This document shows, piece by piece, positions 47,245 to 55,552 of a stretch of DNA of 64,000 bases. Source of the stretch: Halobacillus mangrovi (lineage in GTDB: Bacteria > Bacillota > Bacilli > Bacillales > Halobacillaceae); contig NZ_CP020772.1 of assembly GCF_002097535.1 (NCBI RefSeq), forward strand, positions 3,636,501 to 3,700,500, written 5' to 3'. The position numbers and the translations under genes are program-made. Below the pieces are notes generated by a model. That model saw only the letters and a program-made list of their open reading frames with translations, did no database searches and was not told the origin of the DNA. How positions within the stretch are numbered: the first letter of the stretch is position 1; every line of letters begins with the position of its first letter.

Positions 47245-48029
47245 GACTTAACCCCTCCTACACGTACTTCTTTTTCCACTCTGTTTTCCAGAACTCCCAC
47301 TTGGTCAATCTCGATTCGGATTAGATCCCCATCTTTTACACGAGGAGGTTTTTCTGGAATACCGACAAGAAGCGTATCGCCTTTTTCAAGCGTCATAAAT
47401 TCAGTAACATCGACAAGCAGCTGCGGAACCGAGCGAACTAGATTCCCTGTATGATTTTCTTGCTTGCATTCTCCATTCACATAGACACGAATAGTGAGGT
47501 TATCAGGGGTCGGAACGGCATCACGTTCGATGATCCATGGACCTGCAGGACAGAACCCATCGCGTGCTTTGTGCTTCACCGCTGGCCTAAATACGCTTTT
47601 ATGAGGAACACTAATATCATTAACAATGGTATAACCCTCAATATAGCTCATCGCTTCTTCCTCGCTTAACCGCGAAGCTTTTTCTCCTATTACTAGTGCA
47701 AGACAGGCTCCAACTTCAAGCTCTGATACATCTGCTGGCATAGGAATAGAAGTTTGATGACCAGTAATGGTGTTTTTAGGTTTGATATAGAGAATCGGAG
47801 CTTTGGGAGGAGATTTGTAGGGCTCTTGATGTAAGGCATCTCCCATTTGATCTAGAGCACCTTGATAGTTTAATAATGTTCCGTAAACCGTTCCTGAAAT
47901 GGGGGCCTCCCAGGAATGATCGGATAGGTCGACATTTTTTCCATTCCATTGGATTGAATTTTTATTTGGATGAACTTCTATTTCCTGCATCTGCAATCTA
48001 CCGTTAAATTTAGCTTTTGCTTTGGGCAT
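47241..48029 (-). CDS. hpaG1: Fumarylacetoacetase-family protein (HpaG N-terminal half)
   Basis: 262 residues corresponding to the N-terminal half of E. coli HpaG: GTVYGTLLNYQGALDQMG, EPYKSPPKAPILYIKPKNTI, VGACLALVIGEKASRL (metal Glu in the VSELEVG part), GYTIVNDISVPHKSVFRPAVKHKARDGFCPAGPW (parts) and GDTLLVGIPE. It has about 60 extra N-terminal residues (KAKFNGRLQMQEIEV...). ATG at 48029 is eight bases behind AGGAG; the 17 codons upstream have no ribosome site. First gene of hpaG1-hpaG2-hpaF. Confidence 0.88.
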   Translation of the reverse strand: MPKAKAKFNGRLQMQEIEVHPNKNSIQWNGKNVDLSDHSWEAPISGTVYGTLLNYQGALDQMGDALHQEPYKSPPKAPILYIKPKNTITGHQTSIPMPADVSELEVGACLALVIGEKASRLSEEEAMSYIEGYTIVNDISVPHKSVFRPAVKHKARDGFCPAGPWIIERDAVPTPDNLTIRVYVNGECKQENHTGNLVRSVPQLLVDVTEFMTLEKGDTLLVGIPEKPPRVKDGDLIRIEIDQVGVLENRVEKEVRVGGVKS

Positions 48030-48236
48030 TTGTTTCACTCCTTCAAGTGATGACAGCGTTATTCTGCAAAATATTCGCAATTATCATGTAATTACAAAGT
48101 AACACTCGATCTTTCATATATAAAATATTGATTATGTTCGTTTTGCATACGAAAAAAATATAATCCTGATTTATCAGGTAAGAACCCTACCATAGATAAG
48201 ATTGTAATTAACTATTCCATTCATTAGTTAGAGAAA

Positions 48237-48325
48237 GGTTGGCCGGAAAACGACTCTATTTCCGGAGGCGATATGGGAAGCCTCCTCAGATTTATAGCCT
48301 TCCGGGATCTCACTGCCCCACAATT
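48237..48325 (+). repeat. ~125 bp hairpin element, copy C (decayed)
   Basis: Keeps GGTTGGCCGGAAAACGACTC at the left, TTTCCGGAGGCGATATGGGA, AAGCCTCCTCAG and CCGGGATCTCACTGCC, in the same orientation as copy A; the right arm is degraded. It lies between the hpaG1 promoter region and the terminator of the next gene. Confidence 0.6.
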
Positions 48326-48332
48326 AACCAGC

Positions 48333-48363
48333 AAAAAAAGGAGCCGAATTCGGCTCCTTTTTC
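48333..48363. terminator. Terminator of the PHB depolymerase-like gene
   Basis: AAAAAAGGAGCCG/CGGCTCCTTTTT around AATT, a near-perfect palindrome with A and T runs at both sides; the right arm reaches the stop codon. Confidence 0.88.
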
Positions 48364-49222
48364 ATCTTTGAAATTTTATTAAGTGGTCAAAGAGTATCTT
48401 TGTCGCGTCCAACTGGAGAACTACCTTTCCGGTTAAAGAAGAGGCTTGAGACAACGGCCCTCCTGGCCACGTGTGTCCTCCGCCTTCAATTGAATAAAAC
48501 TCGACTTTTTCTTCTTCTTTCTGAAGGTAAGCATCTTTCCTAATGAGGAATTCTTCGTCTTCGCTGACCCGCTCCTGATGTTTTGTTACATCAGCCCCGC
48601 AGGATTTTGCAAAAAACTCTACTGTTTCATCTGCTGAGAGGAGCTGATCAATCATATAGGAAGAGTCATAGTGACCGTCATAGGGAACGAGCTTATCATC
48701 GGTGCCCATTATGAAGACCATGGGCATAGGTTTGTTCCATTGAAAATTCTCAGCCAAATCTTTTACCAATGGCCCGGAAACTCCCCCCACCCCGGCAAAA
48801 ACATCTTGGCATTCAAGACCAAGTCTCAAGCTGAAGGCTGAACCGTTGGAAAACCCCGTGGCATAAATTCTACTTTCGTCCACTGGATACCTTTGTTTCA
48901 ACCAATCAATCAGTTCCAATACGAAGCCAACATCATTGACCTTATGCTGATAGGCAGCATTTTTTTCTCTGCCTTCATTCCATTGCTTTGTCATTCGGTC
49001 TGAAGGATCAAAATGAATCGCTTCTGGAAAGACAGTTATTACCTGATGCTCTTCCGAAAGCTTGTGGAAGTTTGTTATTTTCATATGATGCCTGGCGCTG
49101 CTGCCGGCACCGTGGAAACAAAAAACAACGGGGAGTGACTGCTTAATGTTTTCAGGTGCACTGTAATAAAAGGATCGCTCTCTTTTTTCAAATGGTATGG
49201 TTTGTGGTCCAAAAACTTCCAC
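48362..49222 (-). CDS. Alpha/beta hydrolase, PHB depolymerase-like
   Basis: 286 residues of the short-chain polyhydroxybutyrate depolymerase/feruloyl esterase group (LpqC-like). It shows the oxyanion-hole region VVFCFHGAGSSARHH, nucleophile elbow YATGFSNGSAFSLRL, an Asp in FIMGTDDKLVPYDG and the catalytic His in IEGGGHTWPGGP. There is no signal peptide, unlike most secreted depolymerases, so a cytosolic ester or thioester substrate is likely. GTG start at 49222 follows AAAGGAAG. It sits between the hpa genes and an NhaC antiporter and may belong to the operon coming from NhaC (24 bp gap). True substrate unknown. Confidence 0.82.
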   Translation of the reverse strand: MEVFGPQTIPFEKRERSFYYSAPENIKQSLPVVFCFHGAGSSARHHMKITNFHKLSEEHQVITVFPEAIHFDPSDRMTKQWNEGREKNAAYQHKVNDVGFVLELIDWLKQRYPVDESRIYATGFSNGSAFSLRLGLECQDVFAGVGGVSGPLVKDLAENFQWNKPMPMVFIMGTDDKLVPYDGHYDSSYMIDQLLSADETVEFFAKSCGADVTKHQERVSEDEEFLIRKDAYLQKEEEKVEFYSIEGGGHTWPGGPLSQASSLTGKVVLQLDATKILFDHLIKFQR

Positions 49223-49246
49223 GATGATCTTCCTTTTCTTTTTGTA

Positions 49247-50677
49247 TTAATGACTCCCTGTTCCTGATGAGGCCCTTTGCTCTTCAAAATCCACTACATC
49301 TTCTGTGGCTAACGGAGTTAACGTAAAGCCGGTATATCCATAAATGATCGCGATGATGGGAGAAATGAAACAGATAAATGAAAATGGAATATAACCGATT
49401 CCGACGTTTAACGTTGTCATAATAAATGCCCCTGTCACTCCCCATGGAATTAAAGGGTGAATAAGTGTTCCCGCATCTTCAAGCGTTCGGGACATATTTT
49501 TTGGATGAAGGTTCGTCTGTTGATAACTCTCCTCCAGCATTTGGCCAGGAAGGATGATGGACAGATACTGTTCACCTACAACGACATTGATGCCTAAACA
49601 AGACAACACGGTTGAGGTAATGACGTTGCCCCGGCTTCGTAAAAATCTCTTCAATCCTGCAATAATGGCGTGCGCTAAGCCGATTTCTCGTATAATTCCG
49701 CCGAATGAAAGCGCTATCAAAATTAACGATACACCAAATAGCATACTATCTAAACCGCCGAGTGACAATAAGTTATCAATTGCTTCTACGCCTGTATCTG
49801 CGGTATAACCGAAGTGCGCGGTGTTCATAATTGTACCCAGGGACACACCTGGAACTGTATAATAGGTAGTCAAAACCGCAGCCACTAACCCGATAATTAA
49901 AGACGGAATCGGACTGACCTTTCTAAAGGCCAAAATAATGATGAGTAGAGGGGATATAAGTGTGACAGGTGTCAGCATAAATTCATTATTCAGAGTCGTC
50001 ATCATTGTTTCTACTTTTCCAACATCAGCCGCTTCCCGATTGGAAAAAAAGCCAATCGCTGCAAAGATTCCAAGAGTAATAAGTAAGCTTGGGATCGTTG
50101 TCCAAAGCATATGACGGATATGCTGAAAAATATCAACTTTAGCTGTAGCTGCAGCCAGGTTTGTTGTATCCGATAGAGGGGACAATTTATCTCCAAACAT
50201 CGCTCCGCTCACAATGGCCCCGGCCGTAATCGCTGGAGAAACCGACATTCCATAGGCGACGCCCATCAATGCAATTCCAATTGTACTCATGGCACTCCAG
50301 GAGCTTCCTGTCATCGTTGCTACTACGGCTGTAATAATCACCGCACTGACTAAAAAGATGGATGGCGATAATACCTGCAGACCGTAATATGTAATCGTTT
50401 GGACGGTTCCATTCAACACCCACACGCCTACGGTAATTCCGATCAGGCTTAAAATAATGATTGCAGGAACACCGTAAGAGACTCCTCTTGTCATAGCTTT
50501 TTCTAGCTCTTTCCACTTGTATCCTAATTTAAGTCCATACAAGGTAACGATAATTGCAGCTATGACAATGGGTATATGAGGCGCGGTTCCATAGACTAAG
50601 ATGCTGACTCCAAGGATGGCAATAATAAAAAGAATAATGAGACTCGACATGAGAAACGAAGGCTTTCTTTTTTCCAT
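49247..50677 (-). CDS. Na+/H+ antiporter, NhaC family
   Basis: 476 residues, about 12 membrane segments; GSSWSAMSTIGIALMGVAYGM and GAIVSGAMFGDKLSPLSDTTNLAAA with the D-K-x-S-P-x-S-D-T signature are diagnostic of NhaC. Members exchange sodium for protons, or malate for lactate and protons (MleN). Later parts carry LGINVVVGEQYLSIILPGQM. Start ATG follows GAGAGGGGA. The hydrolase follows 24 bp downstream. In a halophile a sodium export role is natural, but the gene context among aromatic catabolism genes leaves an organic-acid exchange possible. Confidence 0.9.
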   Translation of the reverse strand: MEKRKPSFLMSSLIILFIIAILGVSILVYGTAPHIPIVIAAIIVTLYGLKLGYKWKELEKAMTRGVSYGVPAIIILSLIGITVGVWVLNGTVQTITYYGLQVLSPSIFLVSAVIITAVVATMTGSSWSAMSTIGIALMGVAYGMSVSPAITAGAIVSGAMFGDKLSPLSDTTNLAAATAKVDIFQHIRHMLWTTIPSLLITLGIFAAIGFFSNREAADVGKVETMMTTLNNEFMLTPVTLISPLLIIILAFRKVSPIPSLIIGLVAAVLTTYYTVPGVSLGTIMNTAHFGYTADTGVEAIDNLLSLGGLDSMLFGVSLILIALSFGGIIREIGLAHAIIAGLKRFLRSRGNVITSTVLSCLGINVVVGEQYLSIILPGQMLEESYQQTNLHPKNMSRTLEDAGTLIHPLIPWGVTGAFIMTTLNVGIGYIPFSFICFISPIIAIIYGYTGFTLTPLATEDVVDFEEQRASSGTGSH

Positions 50678-50803
50678 GTAATTCCCCTCTCTAGGATTAT
50701 TGAAAAAATTCTACCGTTTTCTTTCCTTTTTCGACCAACATCATTTCTGAAACCAGGTGGAGCGTGAGAATTCCCCCTGCACGCTCGCAGTGATTGGCTT
50801 TTT

Positions 50804-52042
50804 CTAGATCAACTCTACTAACATCACATAAGGGTTTTCAATATAGTCGATGAACCGGTTCGTGAAGGCAACTGACTGGGAACCATCTGCCACTCGATGA
50901 TCAAAAGTCAGCGTTACATTCATCATCTGTCTAATGACGATTTCATCATCAATGACGACAGGTGTTTTCTTCGTTTTATGAAAAGCCATCAAGCCCGTTT
51001 CCGGATAGTTTAAAATCGGTGTCGCCCCGGTACTGCCCATCGGCCCGACGTTACTAATCGTAAAGGTGCCTCCTCGTAAGTCTTGTCCAGAAAGCTGATT
51101 GTCTACAGCCTTCTTCGTTAGTGCTTTCATGTGTTTATGGATATCTACTAATGATAGATTCTCCACATTTTTCAGGACAGGAACAATTAAGCCTTCCTCT
51201 GTCCCTGTAGCCAGTCCAATATTGTAAGACGACTCTAGAAGAATTTCTCCCTTTTCTTCATCTAATTTAGAGTTGAATATCGGGAATTCTTTCAAAGAAA
51301 GCTGGAGAGCCTTAATAAAAAAGGCGGCCACAGAAACCTGAGTTCCAGGACGTCGATCCGTGCCCCGCTTCAGCTGCTCTTTCAGCTTTATTACTTCCGT
51401 CATATCCACTTCATCAAAATGAGTGACATGCGGAGCAGTATAAAGCGATTGGGTCATTTTCTTGGCGATTTGTTTTCGGCGGCCATTAAATGGGATGGTT
51501 TGCTGTTGTCTTGCTGGTCCAAGTTTCGGCTCATTTTTAACCACCGCTTCCCGCTCAGGAGCAGGCTGGGATTTTGCTTCGACATACTCATAGATGTCCT
51601 TATCCAGGATACGCCCACCCTTTCCTGTACCTCTCACATCCTCGATTTTGATGCCCTGTTCCCTTGCGATTCTCCTGGTATGGGGGGAAGCCTTCACACG
51701 AGTAGGCGGAAGTTCCAAGTTAAACGTTCTTGGCCCGGAGCTTTGGGCCGGCTCTGGATGAGCACTAGAAGATTGGCCGGCAGGGACTCGCTTCTCAGAT
51801 GGCTGCTTTTGTTCTGTCCTCATCGTTAAAATGGTCGTGCCTACTTCAATTACATCGCCAATATCAAACTTAATCTCATCAATGACTCCGTCCGCTGGGG
51901 CAGTCAGTTCGGCTGTCATTTTATCAGTCTGAACCTCAACAAGAGGAGCGTCATTTTTGACGAACTCCCCTTTTTTTACAAAATAATAAAGGATCTCCGC
52001 TTCATGCATTCCTTCACCAATATCATGCAATTTCACATCCAT
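50804..52042 (-). CDS. 2-oxoacid dehydrogenase E2 (dihydrolipoamide acyltransferase)
   Basis: 412 residues: lipoyl domain with VEVQTDKMTAELTAP (lipoyl-Lys near residue 42), a flexible Pro/Ala/Ser linker, the peripheral subunit-binding domain ASPHTRRIAREQGIKIEDVRGTGKGGRI (parts, residues ~118-150) and the catalytic domain ending in FDHRVADGSQS with the active-site His. It transfers the acyl group from E1 to CoA. The ATG at 52042 is eight bases behind AGGAGG. Last gene of aminotransferase-E1 alpha-E1 beta-E2; no E3 gene is in the window. The general look is of branched-chain or aromatic oxoacid complexes rather than the main pyruvate complex. Confidence 0.9.
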   Translation of the reverse strand: MDVKLHDIGEGMHEAEILYYFVKKGEFVKNDAPLVEVQTDKMTAELTAPADGVIDEIKFDIGDVIEVGTTILTMRTEQKQPSEKRVPAGQSSSAHPEPAQSSGPRTFNLELPPTRVKASPHTRRIAREQGIKIEDVRGTGKGGRILDKDIYEYVEAKSQPAPEREAVVKNEPKLGPARQQQTIPFNGRRKQIAKKMTQSLYTAPHVTHFDEVDMTEVIKLKEQLKRGTDRRPGTQVSVAAFFIKALQLSLKEFPIFNSKLDEEKGEILLESSYNIGLATGTEEGLIVPVLKNVENLSLVDIHKHMKALTKKAVDNQLSGQDLRGGTFTISNVGPMGSTGATPILNYPETGLMAFHKTKKTPVVIDDEIVIRQMMNVTLTFDHRVADGSQSVAFTNRFIDYIENPYVMLVELI

Positions 52043-52054
52043 ATTCAAGACCTC

Positions 52055-53053
52055 CTAGTAGGATAATGCCGTATTGATGGCATGAATGATTTTTTCACTG
52101 CTTGGCAAGTACTCTTTTTCAAGAGAATATACAGGCACTGGGGTGTCAAAGCCGGTGACTTTTTGGATTGGAGCTTTCAAGAAGAAAAAGGCCGTGTCAT
52201 TAATGACGGAAATAATTTCTGCATTCACTCCACCCGTCGCTGGTGCTTCATGCACAATGACGACACGACCTGTTTTCTCTACAGATTCCTGGATCGTCTC
52301 TTTATCTAATGGGTAAAGCGTTCTTAAGTCAATCACATCACACGTAGTTTTCTGATTCTTTTCGAATTGTTCGACGGCTTTCACCGTATCTGGCACCATA
52401 GCTCCCCACGTCAGCACTGTCACGTCATTTCCTTTCTTTACATAGGAAGCTTTGCCCAGCTCGATGGAATATCTTTCTTCAGGAACTTCCGTACGGGACG
52501 AACGATAGCTCCTCATCGGTTCTAGAAAAAGTACAGGATCAGGATCCTCGATACTTGCAATCAGCAGACCTTTCGCATCATAAGCATTGGATGGAATCAC
52601 AACCTTCAAACCGGGGATTTGTGTAAATAAAGCCTCTACACTATCCGAATGGATTTCTGGTGCTTTTACTCCAGCACCATAAGGCGCTCTAATTACCATT
52701 GGCACGGTGTAACGTCCCATCGAACGCTGCCGCATCCTTGTTGCATGAGTCATTAGCTGATTGAACGCTGGATAGATAAAGCCTAAAAACTGCATCTCAG
52801 TGATTGGACGAAAGCCATTCACCGCTAGACCGATCGATGTTCCGATAATTCCTGATTCGGCAAGTGGTGTATCGATGACACGCTCTTCTCCAAATTGTTC
52901 AAACAGTCCTTCCGTTGCACGGAATACGCCTCCGTTTTTCCCGACATCTTCCCCAAGAACGAGGACGGATTCATCTTCTTCTAGCATCGTTCTCATCGCA
53001 TCTGTAACAGCCTGAACCATCGTTAATTTTTTCACTTGAACAGCAGTCGTCAT
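52055..53053 (-). CDS. 2-oxoacid dehydrogenase E1 beta subunit
   Basis: 332 residues of the transketolase-like family: TMVQAVTDAMRTMLEEDESVLVLGEDVGKNGGVFRAT (parts: VLVLGEDVGKNGGVFRAT), DTPLAESGIIGTSIGLAVNGFRPI (parts), RAPYGAGVKAPEIHSDSVEALF (parts), GKASYVKKGNDVTVLTWGAMV (parts) and HEAPATGGVNAEII. It holds part of the thiamine diphosphate site with E1 alpha. Start ATG overlaps the E1 alpha stop by four bases, and E2 follows 12 bp downstream. Confidence 0.92.
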   Translation of the reverse strand: MTTAVQVKKLTMVQAVTDAMRTMLEEDESVLVLGEDVGKNGGVFRATEGLFEQFGEERVIDTPLAESGIIGTSIGLAVNGFRPITEMQFLGFIYPAFNQLMTHATRMRQRSMGRYTVPMVIRAPYGAGVKAPEIHSDSVEALFTQIPGLKVVIPSNAYDAKGLLIASIEDPDPVLFLEPMRSYRSSRTEVPEERYSIELGKASYVKKGNDVTVLTWGAMVPDTVKAVEQFEKNQKTTCDVIDLRTLYPLDKETIQESVEKTGRVVIVHEAPATGGVNAEIISVINDTAFFFLKAPIQKVTGFDTPVPVYSLEKEYLPSSEKIIHAINTALSY

Positions 53054-54126
53054 GACATTTGCCCCCTCTTTATTAACCTATGTTGTTCACGCTGCTCTTC
53101 CAGCGTCCAAGTCGGTTTTTCAAAAACGTTGTCAAACACATCATCAATGTTTGCTTCAGGGTAATCTTTCATTTCTTCTAAGGCGGTATTGATTTCATTC
53201 GTGATGTTCTTTTCAGTTGTCATTAACCACTCTTCATCCCAGATCTCTTCATTTTTCATATACTTCTTGAGCCTTAACAGCGGATCAGTAGTTGACCTTC
53301 TGTGATCGCTCTCGGATTGATTACGGTATTTCGAAGGATCATCCGCTGTCGTATGTGCACCGTATCTCCACGTGACCGCTTCAATCAGTGTCGGCCCTTC
53401 ACCGTTACGTGCTCGATCGACCGCCATTTTCGTCTCCATATAGACGGCCACAATATCATTACCATCGATTCGGATACTCGGAATCTCGTACGCCAATCCT
53501 TTTTGAGCAATCGTTTTTGAGTTCATCTGCTTCTCCATTGGAACGCTGATAGCATAGCCATTATTCTGGTTAAAGAAGACGACAGGCGTTTTGAAAACGC
53601 TTGCAAAATTAAGCCCTTCATGGAAGTCCCCCTCTGATGTAGCCCCATCTCCGAAGTACACGAGGGAAACCCGGTCTGTATTTTTCTTTTTCTCTGCCCA
53701 TGCCACCCCGGTAGCGTGGAGCAGTTGGGAGGCGATCGGAACCGCTGGCGGGAAGATATTTTTTCCTTCTGGCGGGATGCCGCCTTCAATACGGCCGACC
53801 CAATATAATAGTAGGTTGCGAAGTGAATGGCCAAACGTCATCGTTGCTGCATGATCACGATAGGTTGGGAACATCCAGTCGCCATCTTCAACCGCTAAAG
53901 CACTGCCTACTTGCGCTGCTTCTTGTCCTTCATACGGCACATAAGTCCCGATTCTGCCCTGCCGCTGAAGGTTTACACACTTTTTATCCATCATGCGCGC
54001 TCTCAACATTTTTTCATAAAAAAGTTTGAGCACATCCAGCGTCAGCATTTCTTTTACCTCAGGATTTACAAGCTCTCCGTCTTCACTGATGTATTGCGTT
54101 AATGGAAATTTCTCAAGCATGTTCAT
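53050..54126 (-). CDS. 2-oxoacid dehydrogenase E1 alpha subunit
   Basis: 358 residues; thiamine diphosphate motif GDGATSEGDFHEGLNFA then NQNNGYAIS, plus GRIGTYVPYEGQEAAQVGSAL (parts: GTYVPYEGQEAAQVG), PTYRDHAATM and a phosphorylation-loop-like RYGAHTTADDPSKYR. It decarboxylates the 2-oxoacid made by the aminotransferase encoded just before it. ATG at 54126 overlaps the aminotransferase stop (ATGA). The sequence is PdhA/BkdA-like and does not settle the substrate. Confidence 0.92.
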   Translation of the reverse strand: MNMLEKFPLTQYISEDGELVNPEVKEMLTLDVLKLFYEKMLRARMMDKKCVNLQRQGRIGTYVPYEGQEAAQVGSALAVEDGDWMFPTYRDHAATMTFGHSLRNLLLYWVGRIEGGIPPEGKNIFPPAVPIASQLLHATGVAWAEKKKNTDRVSLVYFGDGATSEGDFHEGLNFASVFKTPVVFFNQNNGYAISVPMEKQMNSKTIAQKGLAYEIPSIRIDGNDIVAVYMETKMAVDRARNGEGPTLIEAVTWRYGAHTTADDPSKYRNQSESDHRRSTTDPLLRLKKYMKNEEIWDEEWLMTTEKNITNEINTALEEMKDYPEANIDDVFDNVFEKPTWTLEEQREQHRLIKRGQMS

Positions 54127-55247
54127 CGCTTCAACACCCCTTTTTCACTCTTTCGGTACTCTTTCAAATAGGCTTCTAAGCAATCAATAAAGTATTGGTT
54201 ATCTTTTTGCTCACCGATCGTCACACGAATCATTGTTGGATACCCCATCAAGTGACCTGGCCTGATAATCACTCCAAGATTTAATAGATATTCATAAACC
54301 TCTTTAGCAGGAGCACCGACATCCACCATAATGAAGTTGGTTTGTGTAGGGAAGTAAGATAGATTCATAGCTTCAAATTGTTTGGTTAAAAACTCGCGCC
54401 CCTCTTTGTTTAAGCGGATGCTTTCATAGAGAAACTCATCATCATCCAAAGATGCAGAAGCGGCGGCTTGCGCTAGACGGTTCACATTGAATGGCTCTTT
54501 CACTTTATGTAAATCGTTCACCATTTCTGGGGCCATAAGTCCGTAACCCACTCTTAAAGCGGCAAGACCGTAGACTTTTGAAAAAGTCCTTAAAATCACC
54601 ATATTCGTGTATTGATCGAGTAAGGGGAGGGTTTCTAAGTATTGGGAGGAATCCGCGTATTCATAATAAGCTTCATCCATGACAAGGATGACGTGGGATG
54701 GGACTTTTTCGATAAAAGCCTTTAAGCGTTCTTTCTCTACGATCGTTCCAGTCGGGTTATTAGGGTTGCAGACAAATACCATTTTCGTTTTCTCATTAAT
54801 GGCCTCTGCCATTTTATCTAAATCGTGGATACCGCCTTCCTGCATCTCAACCTCAACAGGACTACCGCCTTCGATGATGACGTTTGTTTTGTAGCGAGGA
54901 AATGTCACCCCTGCCATCACAACCTCATCGGCTTCGTTTATGTACGTTCTCGTTAGCAATCGAATAATTTCATCTGAACCATTTCCAAATACTACTTGAT
55001 TAGACGCTACCCCAAGTTTATTCGCTAATTTTTCAGCAAGAAGTGGTGAAGTAACCTCTGGATATAACGGAATTTCTTTCATTTCCGTACGTATAGCTTC
55101 TGCTGCGAGCGGAGAATAACCAAAAGGATTCTCGTTGGAAGCCATTTTTACGATTTTTGATAGTCCTTTTTCACGTTTCAGTTCTTCCACCGGTTTCCCC
55201 GGAGAATACATCGCAATCTGATCGATTTGCGGACGTGGTTTAACCAT
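54123..55247 (-). CDS. HisC-like aminotransferase
   Basis: 374 residues, class II PLP aminotransferase of the histidinol-phosphate/aromatic type: YSPGKPVEELKRE, SNENPFGYSP, FGNGSDEIIRLLTRT, VFVCNPNNPTG, VILVMDEAYYEYAD and the PLP Lys in RTFSKVYGLAALRVGYG. The gene is fused by a four-base overlap to a 2-oxoacid dehydrogenase operon rather than to histidine genes, so a catabolic role is likely: transamination of an aromatic or branched amino acid to the oxoacid used by E1. HisC-type enzymes often accept Tyr and Phe. ATG follows AAGGAGGAA. Confidence 0.88.
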   Translation of the reverse strand: MVKPRPQIDQIAMYSPGKPVEELKREKGLSKIVKMASNENPFGYSPLAAEAIRTEMKEIPLYPEVTSPLLAEKLANKLGVASNQVVFGNGSDEIIRLLTRTYINEADEVVMAGVTFPRYKTNVIIEGGSPVEVEMQEGGIHDLDKMAEAINEKTKMVFVCNPNNPTGTIVEKERLKAFIEKVPSHVILVMDEAYYEYADSSQYLETLPLLDQYTNMVILRTFSKVYGLAALRVGYGLMAPEMVNDLHKVKEPFNVNRLAQAAASASLDDDEFLYESIRLNKEGREFLTKQFEAMNLSYFPTQTNFIMVDVGAPAKEVYEYLLNLGVIIRPGHLMGYPTMIRVTIGEQKDNQYFIDCLEAYLKEYRKSEKGVLKR

Positions 55248-55490
55248 TAGTTGTTCCTCCTTCTACCATCCATTTATAGGAAATCTCATGTCACCACTAT
55301 TCATTTTAGAATTATCTAAATTTTCCCTCAAGAATATCATTTAAAGTTCAAACACGTTATCGCACTAAAATTTTTCTATCAATTAAGGGCCAAATCTTAT
55401 CATCATAGGCTTTTGCATTACTTGATATATGCGAGATTTGTCTAAACCCCTCGAAAATTTATTAATCGTTTTGAATAAAGAACCAAAAAA
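55248..55490. other. Intergenic region upstream of the aminotransferase operon
   Basis: No gene. It should hold the promoter of the aminotransferase operon; no clear hexamers were chosen. Confidence 0.4.
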
Positions 55491-55533
55491 TACCACCTCA
55501 GGTCATCCATAATCTGGATGACCTGAGGTGGTA
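55491..55533 (-). repeat. Conserved palindrome, copy 2 (operon-end hairpin)
   Basis: TACCACCTCAGGTCATCCA pairs perfectly over 19 bp with its complement across loop TAATC; on the minus strand ATTTTTTGG follows. It is 19 bp past the stop of ureH and must end the urease operon. Core identical to that at 35052. Confidence 0.9.
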
Positions 55534-55552
55534 ATCATTTCCTTCTATTCAA

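Noticed and set aside
50761-50790. Terminator between the E2 gene and the NhaC gene
   Set aside because: A GAGCGTG/CACGCTC stem exists but the loop is long and no T tract follows on the minus strand.
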